Source: Frateuria hangzhouensis (GTDB lineage: Bacteria; Pseudomonadota; Gammaproteobacteria; Xanthomonadales; Rhodanobacteraceae). Taken from it: a stretch of DNA of 64,000 bases. The stretch covers positions 1 to 64,000 of the forward strand of contig NZ_JAPMIU010000002.1 in assembly GCF_026410505.1 (NCBI RefSeq), read 5' to 3'. The position numbers and the translations under genes are program-made. Positions 1 through 11,010 of the stretch are shown one piece after another. The notes under the pieces are model-generated. The model searched no databases, had not been told where the DNA came from, and saw only the letters and a program-made list of their open reading frames with translations. Within the stretch, counting starts at the first letter, position 1. Each line of letters starts with the position of its first letter.

Positions 1-401
1 GGAGAGGGTTTTTCTTTTGCGCCGTGCGTGCCCTCGCGGCGGCAACGACATCGTCAGCACCGGCGCTTGGTACAAAAGTCCTCCTCGCGAAGAACAGACT
101 CGCGCAAAGCCCTTGGAGGAGCGCCCCTGGGCGCCACCACGCGGGCAGTGGTTAGCCGGGGAACGGCCAGCATCGCGGTTGCGCCCAGGACGCCTCTACA
201 TGGGCTATGGCGGAGGTGGGCCTGCGCGTTCTCATCGGAACGGCGAGGCGAAGGCGCCGCGATGCCCGCCAACTTGAATCTGACGCGCGCCCCGGGCGAC
301 CGGCGATCACCGCCCAGCGTTTGTGGTCCCGGTCCGCTCCCAATCGTACCCATGCCTCTATGATGTGAAGGGATACGCCATCGCGCTGAGGGAGAGGCCG
401 C
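1..401. other. No recognisable gene
   Basis: I see no convincing coding region here. Open frames exist on both strands, but their translations are rich in Arg, Pro and Gly, have no motif I recognise and run antisense into the rhomboid gene. The last bases carry the ribosome binding site of the rhomboid gene (GGAGAGG, 391-397). The stretch may hold the downstream end of something outside the window. Confidence 0.5.
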
Positions 402-1085
402 TTGTTCGTCCACGTCGAAACCCGGCGGCGCACCACCACACAGTGGGCGACGTTGCTGCTGGTGGTTGTCTGTGTGGCCTGTTTCGTGGCGCTGGCGCTG
501 ATGTTGCCGCCGCAGCGGATTTCGTTTCTGCTCGAATGGGGCACGATCCCGGCGAATATCTTCGATACCCACGAAGCGTTCTGGCGGCAGCTGGCGGATC
601 CGGCGCTGGTGCGCCTGTTCACGGCCCTGTTCATTCATGTGGCCTGGATCCACCTGTTGAGCAATCTGCTGTTCCTGGTGATCTTCGGCCTGCCGGCGGA
701 GCGGACACTGGGCTCGGCGCGGTTCCTTTCGCTGTTCGTCGCAGGCGGCATCGTGGCCAACCTGGTCGGTGCCCTGACGCTGGCCGGCGTACGGCTTCCG
801 ATCATCGGCTGCAGCGGCGCCGTATCGGCCGTGCTGGGTGCCTATGCGGCGTTGTTCCCGCGTGCGCGGTTGGGCCTGGTGTTGCCGCTGGGCCTGTTCC
901 TGGAATTCGTGCGCGTGCCGGCCTACCTGCTGATCGGCATCTGGGTGCTGCTGCAGCTGCTTTTCAGCTATGCGGGACCCAGCTATGGCGCGGTGGTGTG
1001 GTGGACGCACATCGCGGGCTTCCTGTTCGGCATGGCGTTCGCGCTGTTCTCGCGTGACGCCATCGCGCGCCGGCTGCGCGGTTAG
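402..1085 (+). CDS. Rhomboid-family intramembrane serine protease
   Basis: A 227-residue polytopic membrane protein that would cleave transmembrane substrates within the inner membrane. The rhomboid signature is visible: an H-x4-H-x3-N motif (H79, H84, N88), the nucleophile motif GCSG with Ser138, and the partner His203 in WWTHIAGF near the last membrane helix. There are about six hydrophobic segments, as in a minimal bacterial rhomboid. The start is TTG at 402, with GGAGAGG five bases upstream; no ATG suits the N-terminus as well. The DUF1820 gene follows after 8 bases and is probably co-transcribed. The substrate cannot be inferred. Confidence 0.88.
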   Translation: MFVHVETRRRTTTQWATLLLVVVCVACFVALALMLPPQRISFLLEWGTIPANIFDTHEAFWRQLADPALVRLFTALFIHVAWIHLLSNLLFLVIFGLPAERTLGSARFLSLFVAGGIVANLVGALTLAGVRLPIIGCSGAVSAVLGAYAALFPRARLGLVLPLGLFLEFVRVPAYLLIGIWVLLQLLFSYAGPSYGAVVWWTHIAGFLFGMAFALFSRDAIARRLRG

Positions 1086-1093
1086 GCGGCCAT

Positions 1094-1417
1094 ATGCGAG
1101 CCAGGAAACTCTACAAGGTCACCTTCCTTCACCTGGGCAAGTGCTACGAGCTGTATGCGCGGCACGTGGATACCAGTTCGTTGTGGGGTTTCACGGAGGT
1201 GAGCGAGCTGGTGTTCGAGCCGGCCGGCGCAGGGTTGCTGGTCGATCCCACGGAGGAGCGCCTGCGCGAGGAATTCGCCGATACGCGCGTGCTGCATCTG
1301 CCGATGCCCTCCATCGTCCGCATCGAGGAAGTCGAGCGCAAAGGCGCACTGGTCATTCGCGACGCCAGCGATGGCCAGAAAGTTACCCCGTTCCCGATGC
1401 CGTCCAAACCGCGTTGA
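1094..1417 (+). CDS. DUF1820 family protein
   Basis: A 107-residue soluble protein that I recognise as DUF1820, a family of unknown function found widely in gammaproteobacteria. It begins MRARKLYKVTFLHLGKCYEL and continues with a compact domain containing WGFTEVSEL and an LVDPTEERLREEF segment, which is the family's usual full length. It has no signal peptide or membrane helix. It sits 8 bases after the rhomboid gene, so the two probably share a transcript. This position does not reveal its role. Confidence 0.8.
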   Translation: MRARKLYKVTFLHLGKCYELYARHVDTSSLWGFTEVSELVFEPAGAGLLVDPTEERLREEFADTRVLHLPMPSIVRIEEVERKGALVIRDASDGQKVTPFPMPSKPR

Positions 1418-1543
1418 GCGTCGTCTGCAGGCGTGGGCGCCCACGTTGGAAAGGAATGGACGGCCGGCGGCGCAAGCTGCGCGGCTGACAGCCCCAGCTA
1501 TATGGCAGGTTGGCCGCTGCGTGGGAACCGATTGGCGCGAGGC

Positions 1544-2266
1544 TCAGCCGGCACTCAACCCGTGGCGCTGTCCGAAACCGCGCATGAGCCGCCGCGCGAT
1601 CGGCGTAGCCGCGACCTCGCGCCAGAGCTGCATCGGATCGCTGCCTTCGCGCTGGATCGCCTCGCGCCTGCGCCGGATATAGGCGCGCATCACGTCCGCG
1701 TTGAACTCGGGATGGAACTGCACGCTCAACGCATTCGGTCCATAGCGCAGCAGGTGGTGCGGGTCGCGCGCCGAGCCTGCGAGCACCGTCGCGCCAGCCG
1801 GCGGTTCCAGCACGCTCTGCTCGTGGGTGGTGTGGGCGCGGAAGCTGGCCGGCAATGTCGACGTCAGCGGATCGTCGGCCGCCGCGGTGGTCAGTCCAAT
1901 CGACTGCGTGCCGATCTCGCGGCCGCCAGGCAGGTAGTCCACCCGGCCACCCAGCGCGTGGGCCATCAGTTGGTGGCCATAGCACACGCCGAACAGCGGC
2001 AGTTGCGCATCCATCGCGTGGCGGATCCAGCCGGCCGTGCGTTCGCTCCAGGCGGCGCGCTCGGTGACCATCGCGGCCGAGCCGGTGATCAGCGCCCCGG
2101 CGACCTCCCCCGGGTCCGGCAGGGCTTCTCCGGAAGCCACGTCGACGATGCGCACGCGCACGGGCGACAGTGCCGCGCACAGCCGGAACCAGTGCGGGAA
2201 ATCGCCATGGCGCGCGCGGATCGAATCCGGCGCGCGGCCGGTGCGGATGATCAGGACGGGTTTCAT
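1544..2266 (-). CDS. Class I glutamine amidotransferase-like protein
   Basis: A 240-residue stand-alone class I amidotransferase (GATase1, GMP-synthase-glutaminase-like). The catalytic triad is visible: Cys95 in GVCYGHQL, and His185 and Glu187 in QFHPEF. An oxyanion-strand motif (ALITGSAAMV) lies near residue 58. Such proteins hydrolyse glutamine or gamma-glutamyl substrates; without a fused synthetase the acceptor is unknown. Homologues are usually annotated as glutamine amidotransferase or GMP synthase-like. It ends convergently towards the DUF1820 gene and lies 22 bases from the stop of the GspE-like ATPase gene on the same strand. Confidence 0.85.
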   Translation of the reverse strand: MKPVLIIRTGRAPDSIRARHGDFPHWFRLCAALSPVRVRIVDVASGEALPDPGEVAGALITGSAAMVTERAAWSERTAGWIRHAMDAQLPLFGVCYGHQLMAHALGGRVDYLPGGREIGTQSIGLTTAAADDPLTSTLPASFRAHTTHEQSVLEPPAGATVLAGSARDPHHLLRYGPNALSVQFHPEFNADVMRAYIRRRREAIQREGSDPMQLWREVAATPIARRLMRGFGQRHGLSAG

Positions 2267-2288
2267 GCGGACGCCTGGATGGCGAAGC

Positions 2289-4106
2289 CTAGGACTGGCT
2301 TTCGTGTTCGATGGGTGGCAATACGGTGAGGACTTCCTGCACCGTGGTCAAGCCCTTGGCCACCTGCGTCGCTGCCGAAATGCGCAGCGGCTGCATGCCC
2401 TCGGCCAAGGCCGCCTCGCCCAGCCGTGCCAGGTCGAGCTGGGCCGAGATCAGGCCGCGCAGACGGGGACTCAGCCTGAACATCTCGTACACGCCGGTGC
2501 GTCCCATGAAGCCGGTGTTGCGGCATTCCAGGCAGCCGACCGGTTCGAACACCTTCTCCGGCAGCGGCAGCGACCAGCCGTGGGTCAGCGCCGTCCACGC
2601 GTGCGGATCCTGCGCCGCCTCGCGCTTGCAGTGCGGGCACAAGGTGCGCACCAGGCGTTGCGCCACCACGCCGGTCAGAGTGGACTGGATCAGGTAGTGC
2701 GGCACGCCCAGATCGAGCAGGCGGGTCACCGCGCTGGGTGCATCGTTGGTATGCAGGGTGGACAACACCAGGTGACCGGTCAGCGAAGCCTGCACCGCCA
2801 TCTGCGCGGTTTCCAGGTCGCGGATCTCGCCGATCATGATGATGTCCGGGTCCTGTCGCAGCAGCGTGCGTACGCCGGCGGCGAAATCCAGGTCGATGGA
2901 TGCCTGCACCTGCATCTGGTTGAGCTCGGGGCTGACCATCTCGATCGGGTCTTCCACCGTGCACACGTTGAGTTCCGGCCGCGCCAGGTGCTTGAGCGTG
3001 GAGTACAGCGTGGTGGTCTTGCCCGATCCGGTCGGGCCGGTCACCAGCACGATGCCGTGCGGGCGCTCCACCATCGAGCGCCAGATGCCGCCTTCCTCCG
3101 CAGAGAACCCGAGCTGGCCGAAATCCTTGGCCACCACGTCCGGATCGAAGATGCGCATCACCACCTTCTCGCCGAAGGCGGTGGGCATGGTCGAGATGCG
3201 CAGCTCCACTTCTCGCCCGGCCGCAGAGCGGGTCTTGATGCGGCCATCCTGCGGACGGCGCTTCTCGGCCACGTCCATGCGCGCCAGGATCTTGATGCGC
3301 GCGGTGACCGCGGTCATCACCGGTGAGGGCAGCTCGAAGACCTTGTGCATCACGCCATCGATGCGGAAGCGCATCTGCCCGGCCTCGCGGCGCGGCTCCA
3401 GGTGGATGTCCGAGGCGCGCTGCTCGAAGGCGTACTGCAGCAGCCAGTCGACGATGTGCACGACGTGCCGGTCGTCGGCACCGACCTCGCCGGTCTTGCC
3501 CAGCTCCACCAGCTGTTCGAAGTTGAGGATCGCGGCGGAGTTGTCGTAACCGGCCGCCTTGGCGTCCTGCGCCAGCTGGATCGAGCGCTGCACGCCGTAG
3601 AACTCGGCCAGGTAGCGATTGATGTCCAGCGGACTGGAAACCACCCGGTGCACGTCGCGGCGCAGCATCTGTGCCAGGTCGGCCGCCCATTCCGCATCGA
3701 AGGGTTCGCAGCTGGCGAAGGTGACTTCGCCGGGCGTGGCCGCGACCGGCAGGATGCGATGGCGCTTGGCGTAGGCGTGGCTGACCACCTGGGTCACCGC
3801 CGCCACGTTGATCTTCATCGGGTCGATCTTGAGGTACGGCAGTGCCGCCTGTCCGGCCAACCATTCGGTCAGCCCTTCCAGGCTCAGCGGCCGGCCCGGC
3901 TCGCGCTGGTTGGGCAACTTGGCGTTGGCGATCAGCACCAGCGGATGCAGTTCCACCGTGCTGCGGCCGGCGCGCGCACCCATGCGCACGTTCCTGGCGT
4001 CCTCGGTCGAGACGTAACCATCGACCACCAGCGCGGCCAGCATGTCATCCAGTCCAAGTCGGCCGCGGCGGCCAAGCAGGGATGCGATTTGCGGTGATGC
4101 GGCCAT
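2289..4106 (-). CDS. GspE/PilB-type secretion or pilus assembly ATPase
   Basis: A 605-residue hexameric-type ATPase of the GspE/PulE/PilB superfamily, which powers type II secretion or type IV pilus assembly from the cytoplasmic face. The N-terminal 200 residues resemble a MshEN/GspE-N module. The ATPase core has Walker [14 protein letters not shown], an Asp box near VEDPIE, Walker [10 protein letters not shown] and a His box (STLHTND). Two CxxC pairs (CPHCK and CLECR) form the zinc knuckle of this family. I chose ATG 4106 because the longer frame to 4244 would run through the divergent glyQ promoter. No gsp or pil partners are present, so it may be an orphan or part of a scattered pilus system. 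Confidence 0.87.
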   Translation of the reverse strand: MAASPQIASLLGRRGRLGLDDMLAALVVDGYVSTEDARNVRMGARAGRSTVELHPLVLIANAKLPNQREPGRPLSLEGLTEWLAGQAALPYLKIDPMKINVAAVTQVVSHAYAKRHRILPVAATPGEVTFASCEPFDAEWAADLAQMLRRDVHRVVSSPLDINRYLAEFYGVQRSIQLAQDAKAAGYDNSAAILNFEQLVELGKTGEVGADDRHVVHIVDWLLQYAFEQRASDIHLEPRREAGQMRFRIDGVMHKVFELPSPVMTAVTARIKILARMDVAEKRRPQDGRIKTRSAAGREVELRISTMPTAFGEKVVMRIFDPDVVAKDFGQLGFSAEEGGIWRSMVERPHGIVLVTGPTGSGKTTTLYSTLKHLARPELNVCTVEDPIEMVSPELNQMQVQASIDLDFAAGVRTLLRQDPDIIMIGEIRDLETAQMAVQASLTGHLVLSTLHTNDAPSAVTRLLDLGVPHYLIQSTLTGVVAQRLVRTLCPHCKREAAQDPHAWTALTHGWSLPLPEKVFEPVGCLECRNTGFMGRTGVYEMFRLSPRLRGLISAQLDLARLGEAALAEGMQPLRISAATQVAKGLTTVQEVLTVLPPIEHESQS

Positions 4107-4169
4107 CCGGACGGTTCCCCCGAGCTGCGTGCGACCCTGCGCCGGACCAGTGCGGGCGCGGGCTTTGGC

Positions 4170-4175
4170 TATACT
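4170..4175 (+). promoter_or_regulatory. Putative -10 element of glyQS
   Basis: TATACT lies 28 bases upstream of the glyQ ATG in the 97-base gap between the divergent GspE-like gene and glyQ. It matches the sigma-70 -10 consensus at five of six positions. No good -35 box is seen at the normal spacing. Confidence 0.4.
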
Positions 4176-4203
4176 AACGCGCTTTGTAGTTGGGCCAATC
4201 GCC

Positions 4204-5111
<908 letters not shown>

Positions 5112-5115
<4 letters not shown>

Positions 5116-7256
5116 GCGCCGCCAAATCACTGTTGATCGAACTGGGTACCGAGGAGCTGCCACCCAAGGCGCTCGACGAGCTGTCGCAGGCGTTCCTGGA
5201 CGGCATCGTCCAGGGCATGAGCAAGCGCGGCATCGACGCCGGGCTGGATGAAGCACGGGCCTATTGCACGCCGCGCCGGTTGGCCGTGCTGGTGCCGGCG
5301 GTGGCCGCCATGCAGCCCGAGCAGCACATCGAGCGCCGCGGCCCCGCGATCAATGCCGCGCTGGACGCGCAGGGGCAGCCTTCGCGCGCGCTGCTCGGCT
5401 TCGCGCAGTCCTGCGGCGTGGACGTGGCGCAGCTGGAGAAACTAGAGACCGACAAGGGCGCCTGGTTCGTGTTCCGCGCGGTCAAGCCGGGCCAGAGCCT
5501 GGCCGCCTTGTTGCCGGAAATTGTCGAGGAGGCGCTCAAGGGCCTGCCAATCCCGCGCCCGATGCGCTGGTCCGATCACGACTACGCTTTCGTGCGCCCG
5601 GTGCACTGGCTACTGATGCTGCATGGCGCGGACATCGTCGATGGGCGCGTGCTCGGCCTTGCGAGCGGGCGCAAGTCGCGCGGCCATCGCTTCATGCATC
5701 CCAACCCGGTACACGTGACCGACGCCGACAGCTGGCTCGATGCGCTGCGCGCGGCCAAGGTGCTGGCCGACCCGGTCGAGCGGCGGCAACGCGTGCAGGA
5801 CGAGGTGGCCCGGGTGGCCGGGGAAACCGGTGGCGTGCCGCGACTGGACGGCGTGCTGCTCGACGAGATCGCCAATCTCACCGAGTGGCCGACGGCGATC
5901 GCCTGCACCTTCGAATCGGCGTTCCTGGCAGTACCGCCGGAGGCGCTGGTCACCACCATGGAGACCAACCAGAAATTCGTGCCGGTGTTCGATGCATACG
6001 GCAAGCTCAGCGAACATTTCATCGGCATTGCCAACATCGAATCGAAAGACCCGGCCGAGATCCGCAAGGGTTACGAGCGGGTGATCCGCCCGCGCTTCGC
6101 CGACGCCAAGTTCTTCTGGGACGAGGACCTGAAGACCCCGCTGGCCGGCTACCAGGAGGCGCTGAAAAACGTCACCTATCAGCAGGCCCTGGGCAGCCTG
6201 TGGGACAAGAGCGTGCGCGTGGCGGAACTGGCGCGTGTGATCGCCGCGCGCATCGGCGTCGATGCCGGCGCGACCACCCGTGCCGCGTCCCTGAGCAAAT
6301 GCGACCTGCTCACCCGCATGGTCGGCGAGTTCCCCGAACTGCAGGGCGTGATGGGCCGCTACTACGCGCGGCATCAGGGCGAGGGCGACGCGGTCGCACA
6401 GGCGCTGGACAGCTACTACCAGCCGCGCTTTGCCGGCGACGCCATCGCCGCCGACGAGGTGGGCCAGGTGCTTGCCGTGGCCGAACGACTGGACACCCTG
6501 GCGGGCATCTTCGCCGTCGGCATGAAGCCCAGCGGCAACAAGGATCCGTTCGCGCTGCGTCGCGCGGCGCTGGGCCTGGCGCGCACGCTGGTCGAGGCCA
6601 GGCTGGAACTGGACCTGCGCGCCAGCTTCGCCGAAGCACTGGAACTGCTGCCCGACGCCGCGCTCGCCGCCGGGCTCAAGCCGGGCAAGGACGGCAAGCC
6701 ACCGGTGCTCGATGCCGGTGCGCGCCGCGCCGCCTTGCTGCCCGAGCTGGTCGACTTCGTGTTCGACCGTCTGCGCGGCTACTACGCCGAACTGGGCTTC
6801 ACCAGCGAACAGTTCGAGGCGGTGCTCGCGGTCGCGCCGGTCACGCTGCCCGACCTCGATCGCCGCCTGCGTGCGGTGGCCGAGTTCGGCCGGCGCCCGG
6901 AGGCGGCCAGCCTGGCCGCGGCCAACAAGCGCGTGGCCAACATCCTGCGCAAGGCCGAGGAGGAGACCGGCACGGCACCCGCCGGCACCGTCGATGCGGG
7001 CTGTTTCGAGTCCCCCGCCGAGCATGAGCTCGCCAACGCGCTGGATGCCGCGCTGGCCGACACCGCCGCGCCGCGCGCCGCCGGCGACTACACCGCCGTC
7101 CTGACACGGCTGGCCCAGTTGCAGCCACCGGTGGACGCCTTCTTCGAGGGCGTGCTGGTCAATGCCGAGGATGCGCGCGTACGCGCCAACCGCCTCGCGC
7201 TGCTGGCCCGGTTGAAGGCGCAGTTCGCCGCGGTGGCCGATATCGCGCGCCTGTAG
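5112..7256 (+). CDS. glyS: Glycine--tRNA ligase beta subunit
   Basis: A 714-residue beta subunit of glycyl-tRNA synthetase, which binds and helps charge tRNA-Gly together with GlyQ. Characteristic features are the N-terminal [15 protein letters not shown] motif, the [12 protein letters not shown] segment, and a C-terminal anticodon-binding DALR-like region ending in [12 protein letters not shown]. It starts inside the glyQ stop codon (ATGA overlap) and finishes immediately beside the convergent HTH regulator gene. Length is as expected for GlyS. Confidence 0.98.
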
Positions 7257-7817
7257 TCAGGCGCCGCGGGCGCGGCCGATCCGCGCGGCCAGCTGCCGGT
7301 TGAAGGCGAGCATCGCGCGGGTATCCACGCGCGTGCCGCCGGGCCCCAGCGCCTCGTAGAGCCCGGCCAGCAGATCGGTGGTGTCGGTCAGCGCAAGCGG
7401 TTGGCCGGCCAATTCCAGCTCCGATTCCAGGATCCGCATGGCGGCGGCGAGCCGTGACGCGTCCATGCCGCCGCGGGCCTCCGGCAGATGTCCGCCCACG
7501 CCATCCGGGGGTGGCCGCGGCGGATCGATGGTCGCGCTGCTGGATTGCTCGTCGCTGCCGGAATCCACGTCCGACAGGATGGCGCCCTCCCCGGCGACCA
7601 GCCACACCAGCGAGATGCCCAGAGTGCGCGCCAGCGTGACACAACGCGCGCGCGAGGGGTCGGTGTTGCCGTCTCGCCAGCTGCGTACGACGCCCTCGGA
7701 AAAGCCGCACACGCGGGCGATCTCCGTGGCGCTGCCGACGCGCTGGATCAGCAGTTTGATGCGATCGGCAAAGCTATTGCCGGTGTCGGGGGTGAGCGAA
7801 GGCGGTGCGAGGTTCAT
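7257..7817 (-). CDS. XRE-like helix-turn-helix regulator
   Basis: A 186-residue DNA-binding protein. Residues 15-60 read as an HTH of the Cro/CI or phage-repressor type (FADRIKLLIQRVG, then TEIARVCGFSEGVVRSWRDG), followed by TLARTLGISLVWLVAGEG, common in repressor-like XRE proteins. The rest is a Pro/Gly-rich linker and a helical C-terminal domain of unknown family, without the Ser-Lys peptidase motifs of LexA/CI C-terminal domains. It ends exactly next to the glyS stop. Its target is unknown; its own upstream region is the 286-base gap shared with the YbaY-like lipoprotein gene. Confidence 0.7.
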   Translation of the reverse strand: MNLAPPSLTPDTGNSFADRIKLLIQRVGSATEIARVCGFSEGVVRSWRDGNTDPSRARCVTLARTLGISLVWLVAGEGAILSDVDSGSDEQSSSATIDPPRPPPDGVGGHLPEARGGMDASRLAAAMRILESELELAGQPLALTDTTDLLAGLYEALGPGGTRVDTRAMLAFNRQLAARIGRARGA

Positions 7818-8103
7818 GGGCCCTCCCCAGATAGCTGCAGGTACGCTGGCGACCCGCCGACCGGCGGGCCACCGTTCGCCATCCTAGCGCAGCGCGTCGC
7901 CGCGGGCTTCGATCGGCGGCATTCAGGCGCAGAGAGGACGGATCGTGGCTTGCCGGGCGGCATGGCCAATCAGTCTGGCTTGACTTTTGCGTGGGTATGG
8001 ACCTTTCGGCTATGCTTGGAACTTCCCCCGCGGAAAACGTGTCGCCGTGCGCTGGACGTTTCCGTGTATTTCCCAAGCTTTTCTTTCAATTAGAGGTTTC
8101 CCC

Positions 8104-8958
8104 ATGCGCAGGATGGTCTGGTCGCTGATGTCGGTAGCTGCGTTGGCCTTGGCCGGCTGCAATGGCTCCAATGCGCCCGATCAGGGCAATGAGGGCAACG
8201 CTGCCGCGGTGAAGGCCGACTCGGTCAGCGGCACGATCACCGTGCGCGGCGACAACGCGGTCTCGCCGGAAGCGAAGCTGGTGGTCAACCTGGTGGACGT
8301 CTCCTCGACCGACCAGGCCGGCGCCGCGCCGCTGGCCAGCAAGTCCATCGCGCCGGTGCAGTTTCCGCAGTCGTTCGAGCTCACCTTCAACCCCGCAGAC
8401 GTCAATCCGGCCGACCTGTACGTGGTCAAGACCGAGCTTACCGACGGCGAACGGCACTACAAGATGGCGCTGCAGGCGCCGGTGCTGACCAAGGGCGCGC
8501 CCAACCAGGTGTCGATCGAACTGGTGCCGGAGCAGACCGCGGCGGAGAAGGAACTGGCCGAGTTCCAGTCGCTGCAGAAGCAGATCGGCGGCATGAAGAT
8601 CAGCGACGGCACCAAGCTGGAGAAAGACGTCTCGCGTGCCTGGCAGGTGTTCCGCCAGGATGGCCAGGTCAAGTTCATCCGCGGCCGCGCCGATTACGGC
8701 GACAAGGGCTTTACCAGCACCGACTACGCCTACAAGGACGGCAAGCCGTGGGTCGTGGTGCAGCAGAAGAAGGCCAGCCAGGATGCCAAGCCCAGCTCGA
8801 TCGAGCGTGCCAGCTGGGACAAGGATGGCAACCTGGTGCTCAAGCAGGTCGTGTCCGGCGGCAACACCAGCGCCAGCCTCGGCGACGACCAGGCCGCCAG
8901 CCTCAAGCAGCAGGCGCAGGACATCCTCAAGCTGGCCACCGGCGGCAAGGGCAAGTAA
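8104..8958 (+). CDS. YbaY-like lipoprotein
   Basis: A 284-residue predicted outer- or inner-membrane lipoprotein. The N-terminus has a short signal ending in the lipobox LAGC (Cys19). Residues 35-140 resemble the YbaY/type III secretion pilotin-like beta-sandwich domain (SVSGTITVRGDNAVSPEAKL, then LVVNLVDVSS). The C-terminal half is a charged domain of no family I recognise. I chose ATG 8104 because the signal peptide begins there, whereas the open frame extends upstream without a signal. A bidirectional terminator follows at 9011-9033. The exact role is unknown. Confidence 0.72.
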   Translation: MRRMVWSLMSVAALALAGCNGSNAPDQGNEGNAAAVKADSVSGTITVRGDNAVSPEAKLVVNLVDVSSTDQAGAAPLASKSIAPVQFPQSFELTFNPADVNPADLYVVKTELTDGERHYKMALQAPVLTKGAPNQVSIELVPEQTAAEKELAEFQSLQKQIGGMKISDGTKLEKDVSRAWQVFRQDGQVKFIRGRADYGDKGFTSTDYAYKDGKPWVVVQQKKASQDAKPSSIERASWDKDGNLVLKQVVSGGNTSASLGDDQAASLKQQAQDILKLATGGKGK

Positions 8959-9010
8959 GCCGGTTGCTTGCAACGGACGTCCGTCCGCCTGGACGTCCAA
9001 ACAAAAAAAA

Positions 9011-9033
9011 GCCGCCCGGAAGGGCGGCTTTTT
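9011..9033. terminator. Bidirectional intrinsic terminator
   Basis: A perfect 7-bp stem (GCCGCCC/GGGCGGC) with a 4-base loop. It is preceded by a run of A and followed by a run of T, so it works for either strand. It separates the convergent lipoprotein and esterase genes. Confidence 0.9.
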
Positions 9034-9051
9034 CGTGGGCGTCGATGGGCG

Positions 9052-10887
9052 TCAGAAGCCGATCTTGACGCCCAGGTTCAGGCTGTCGTCCTTCTGGTTG
9101 TCGTCGCTGAAGCGGCCGTGATAGCCGAACCACCCCGTGACGCTGGAGCTGAACTGTGCGGACAGGCCCACGTCGGCGCTGGCCCAGCTGCGGTCGGGCT
9201 CGTAGCCGGTCAGTGCAAAGCTGCCCGGCATGCTGACCAGGCCGGCCTCGACCGCGTGCGGATCGGCCTTGTCGTCATGGTTCCATGCCAGCTCCACGAA
9301 CGGCATCAGCATGGCGCCGCCGGCCTGCCACTGGCCCTGCAGCCGCCAGCCCAGCGTTTCGATCAGCGCATCGCGCTGCTGCGAGCCGAACCACATCGCG
9401 GTGCTGTCGCTGCTGCCTTCGGTGAACCCGTCCACCTTCACCGTCTGCCATTCGACGTGCGCGAACGGGCCGGTCTTCAGGCCATCGGTACCGAACCACC
9501 AGCCGCCCTCCAGGCCACCGCCCAGGTGCGTGCCGTCGGCCTTGCCGCCCTCGGTGCGCAGCGCCTGGCCCAACTGGATGCGACGGTTGATGTCGGTGAA
9601 GTTGGACTGGCCGAAGCTGGCGAAGCCGCCGACGTAGCCGCCGCCGTTGTGGTACGTCGCGTAGCCGAGGCCGGAGATGTCAGTCATCTTGTAACCGCCC
9701 ATGCCGCCGGCGAAATCGGCGTCGTGCTGGCCCAGGCCAAGCGCCACGCCCAGGGAGACGTGCTCGCTGGCGCGCACGTCGGCGCCGAGGGTCAGGTTGA
9801 CATTGTCGCTGTCGGTCCTGGGCGAGCCGCCGGTGGCGTCGAAGCGCTGCCGGCCGTAGTCGACGCTGGCGAACACGCGCGTATCGCGGCCCTGTCCATC
9901 GGCCAGCATCTCGTTGCGGATCGCGCGGTACTGCGCGGCGGTGGCCGCCAGCGGCGCCTCGCCCAGCAGCGACATCTGGCCCGGCGCCATGATTTCGGAC
10001 ACCACGTACTGCGCCAGCATGGCGTGGGCCGCGGTGGTCGGATGCACGCCGTCGGCGAACAGGTAGGTCTGGTCGGTGCCGGCGGCATACGAGAACGGCA
10101 GGCCCGCGCCGGCCGGTCCGCACTGCACCGAACTGCCGGTGCAGGCCGGTGTGGTGACATTGTCGAAGCCGTAGGCGGACGGGTTGGCGATCACTTCGTT
10201 GAGCAGCGCGAAGGTGTTCACCGGGATCACGTTGAGCCCGTTGGCGCTCAGCTGGGCGATGCCGGCATGGAGCACGCCGTTGTAGACCACCGACAGCTGC
10301 GTGCCGCCGGCCTGCGCCGCCGGGCCGCCCGCCGCGCTGGCCGGGGTCTTGCCGACGTCGGGCAGGTTGTAGACCACCACGTAGCGCGCGCCGGCGGCCT
10401 GCAACTGGCCGAGCATGTTGACCTCGGTCAGCGCCGCGTTGGCGGTTCCGGCGGCCAGCACGTTCGTATCGGTGCTGGTGCCGGTCAGGTAGAAGATGTC
10501 GTTGGCGCCGCCCCAGACCTGGTACAGCGCGTTCGGATCGGCGGTGCCCCCGCTGGCGCCCAGGTACATCGCCATCTGCTGCGGCAGCGTGGGCACCGGC
10601 GCCACGCCCCGCACCACGCCCGCGCCGCCGAAGGCGAAGTCGGTGCCGCCGGCGACCGACGGGGCCAGGGTGAAGCCCAGCGAGGTCGCCACGTTTTCGG
10701 CCGTGGTGGTGCCCGGGTTGGTGGTGAAGCGCAGCGGCACCGGCGAGCCCTGCGAGAGCGACAGGTTGCCGGCATCGCTCAGGCTGTCGCCGAACACGAC
10801 GACCTGGCTGAAATCGGTGGCGGCAGCGGCAGTACTGAACAACAGGCCGGCCAGGATGGCACCGGCGAGACGACGGGTACGGGGCAT
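9052..10887 (-). CDS. estA: GDSL esterase autotransporter (EstA-like)
   Basis: A 611-residue surface esterase of the EstA type: a GDSL lipase passenger displayed by a C-terminal beta-barrel. After a signal peptide ending near AAAA (residues 20-23) comes block I FGDSLSDAGN with nucleophile Ser35, then block III GGAND and block V DGVHPTTAAHA with the Asp and His. The last 270 residues form an autotransporter barrel with alternating amphipathic strands and a terminal Phe (LGVKIGF). I prefer ATG 10887, since AGGAG lies 8 bases upstream of it; a TTG six bases earlier is too close to that site. In Pseudomonas, EstA affects rhamnolipid production and motility; here only esterase activity and surface display are predicted. 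Confidence 0.9.
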   Translation of the reverse strand: MPRTRRLAGAILAGLLFSTAAAATDFSQVVVFGDSLSDAGNLSLSQGSPVPLRFTTNPGTTTAENVATSLGFTLAPSVAGGTDFAFGGAGVVRGVAPVPTLPQQMAMYLGASGGTADPNALYQVWGGANDIFYLTGTSTDTNVLAAGTANAALTEVNMLGQLQAAGARYVVVYNLPDVGKTPASAAGGPAAQAGGTQLSVVYNGVLHAGIAQLSANGLNVIPVNTFALLNEVIANPSAYGFDNVTTPACTGSSVQCGPAGAGLPFSYAAGTDQTYLFADGVHPTTAAHAMLAQYVVSEIMAPGQMSLLGEAPLAATAAQYRAIRNEMLADGQGRDTRVFASVDYGRQRFDATGGSPRTDSDNVNLTLGADVRASEHVSLGVALGLGQHDADFAGGMGGYKMTDISGLGYATYHNGGGYVGGFASFGQSNFTDINRRIQLGQALRTEGGKADGTHLGGGLEGGWWFGTDGLKTGPFAHVEWQTVKVDGFTEGSSDSTAMWFGSQQRDALIETLGWRLQGQWQAGGAMLMPFVELAWNHDDKADPHAVEAGLVSMPGSFALTGYEPDRSWASADVGLSAQFSSSVTGWFGYHGRFSDDNQKDDSLNLGVKIGF

Positions 10888-11010
10888 GGGCAACGCTCCT
10901 AGGGCCGGGATGGCCTCGTTATTTGCACGTTACGTTAATGCACGCCATACGGAAGCGCATGCTGCGCCGCATCGCGGCGTCGCCGGCCACGGACGGGCAT
11001 CCGGGGGCGT

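Noticed and set aside
54-1010. Long minus-strand open frame opposite the rhomboid gene
   Set aside because: It is antisense to a gene with clear rhomboid motifs, has a Gln/Arg/His-rich composition typical of a shadow frame in GC-rich DNA and has no motif.
2037-3326. 429-codon plus-strand frame opposite the GspE-like ATPase
   Set aside because: It is a shadow of the ATPase gene, which has intact Walker and zinc motifs; the plus-strand translation is low-complexity His/Gln/Arg.
7818-8103. Promoter made of TTGACT (7980) and TATGCT (8011) for the lipoprotein
   Set aside because: The spacer would be 25 bases, too long for a sigma-70 promoter.
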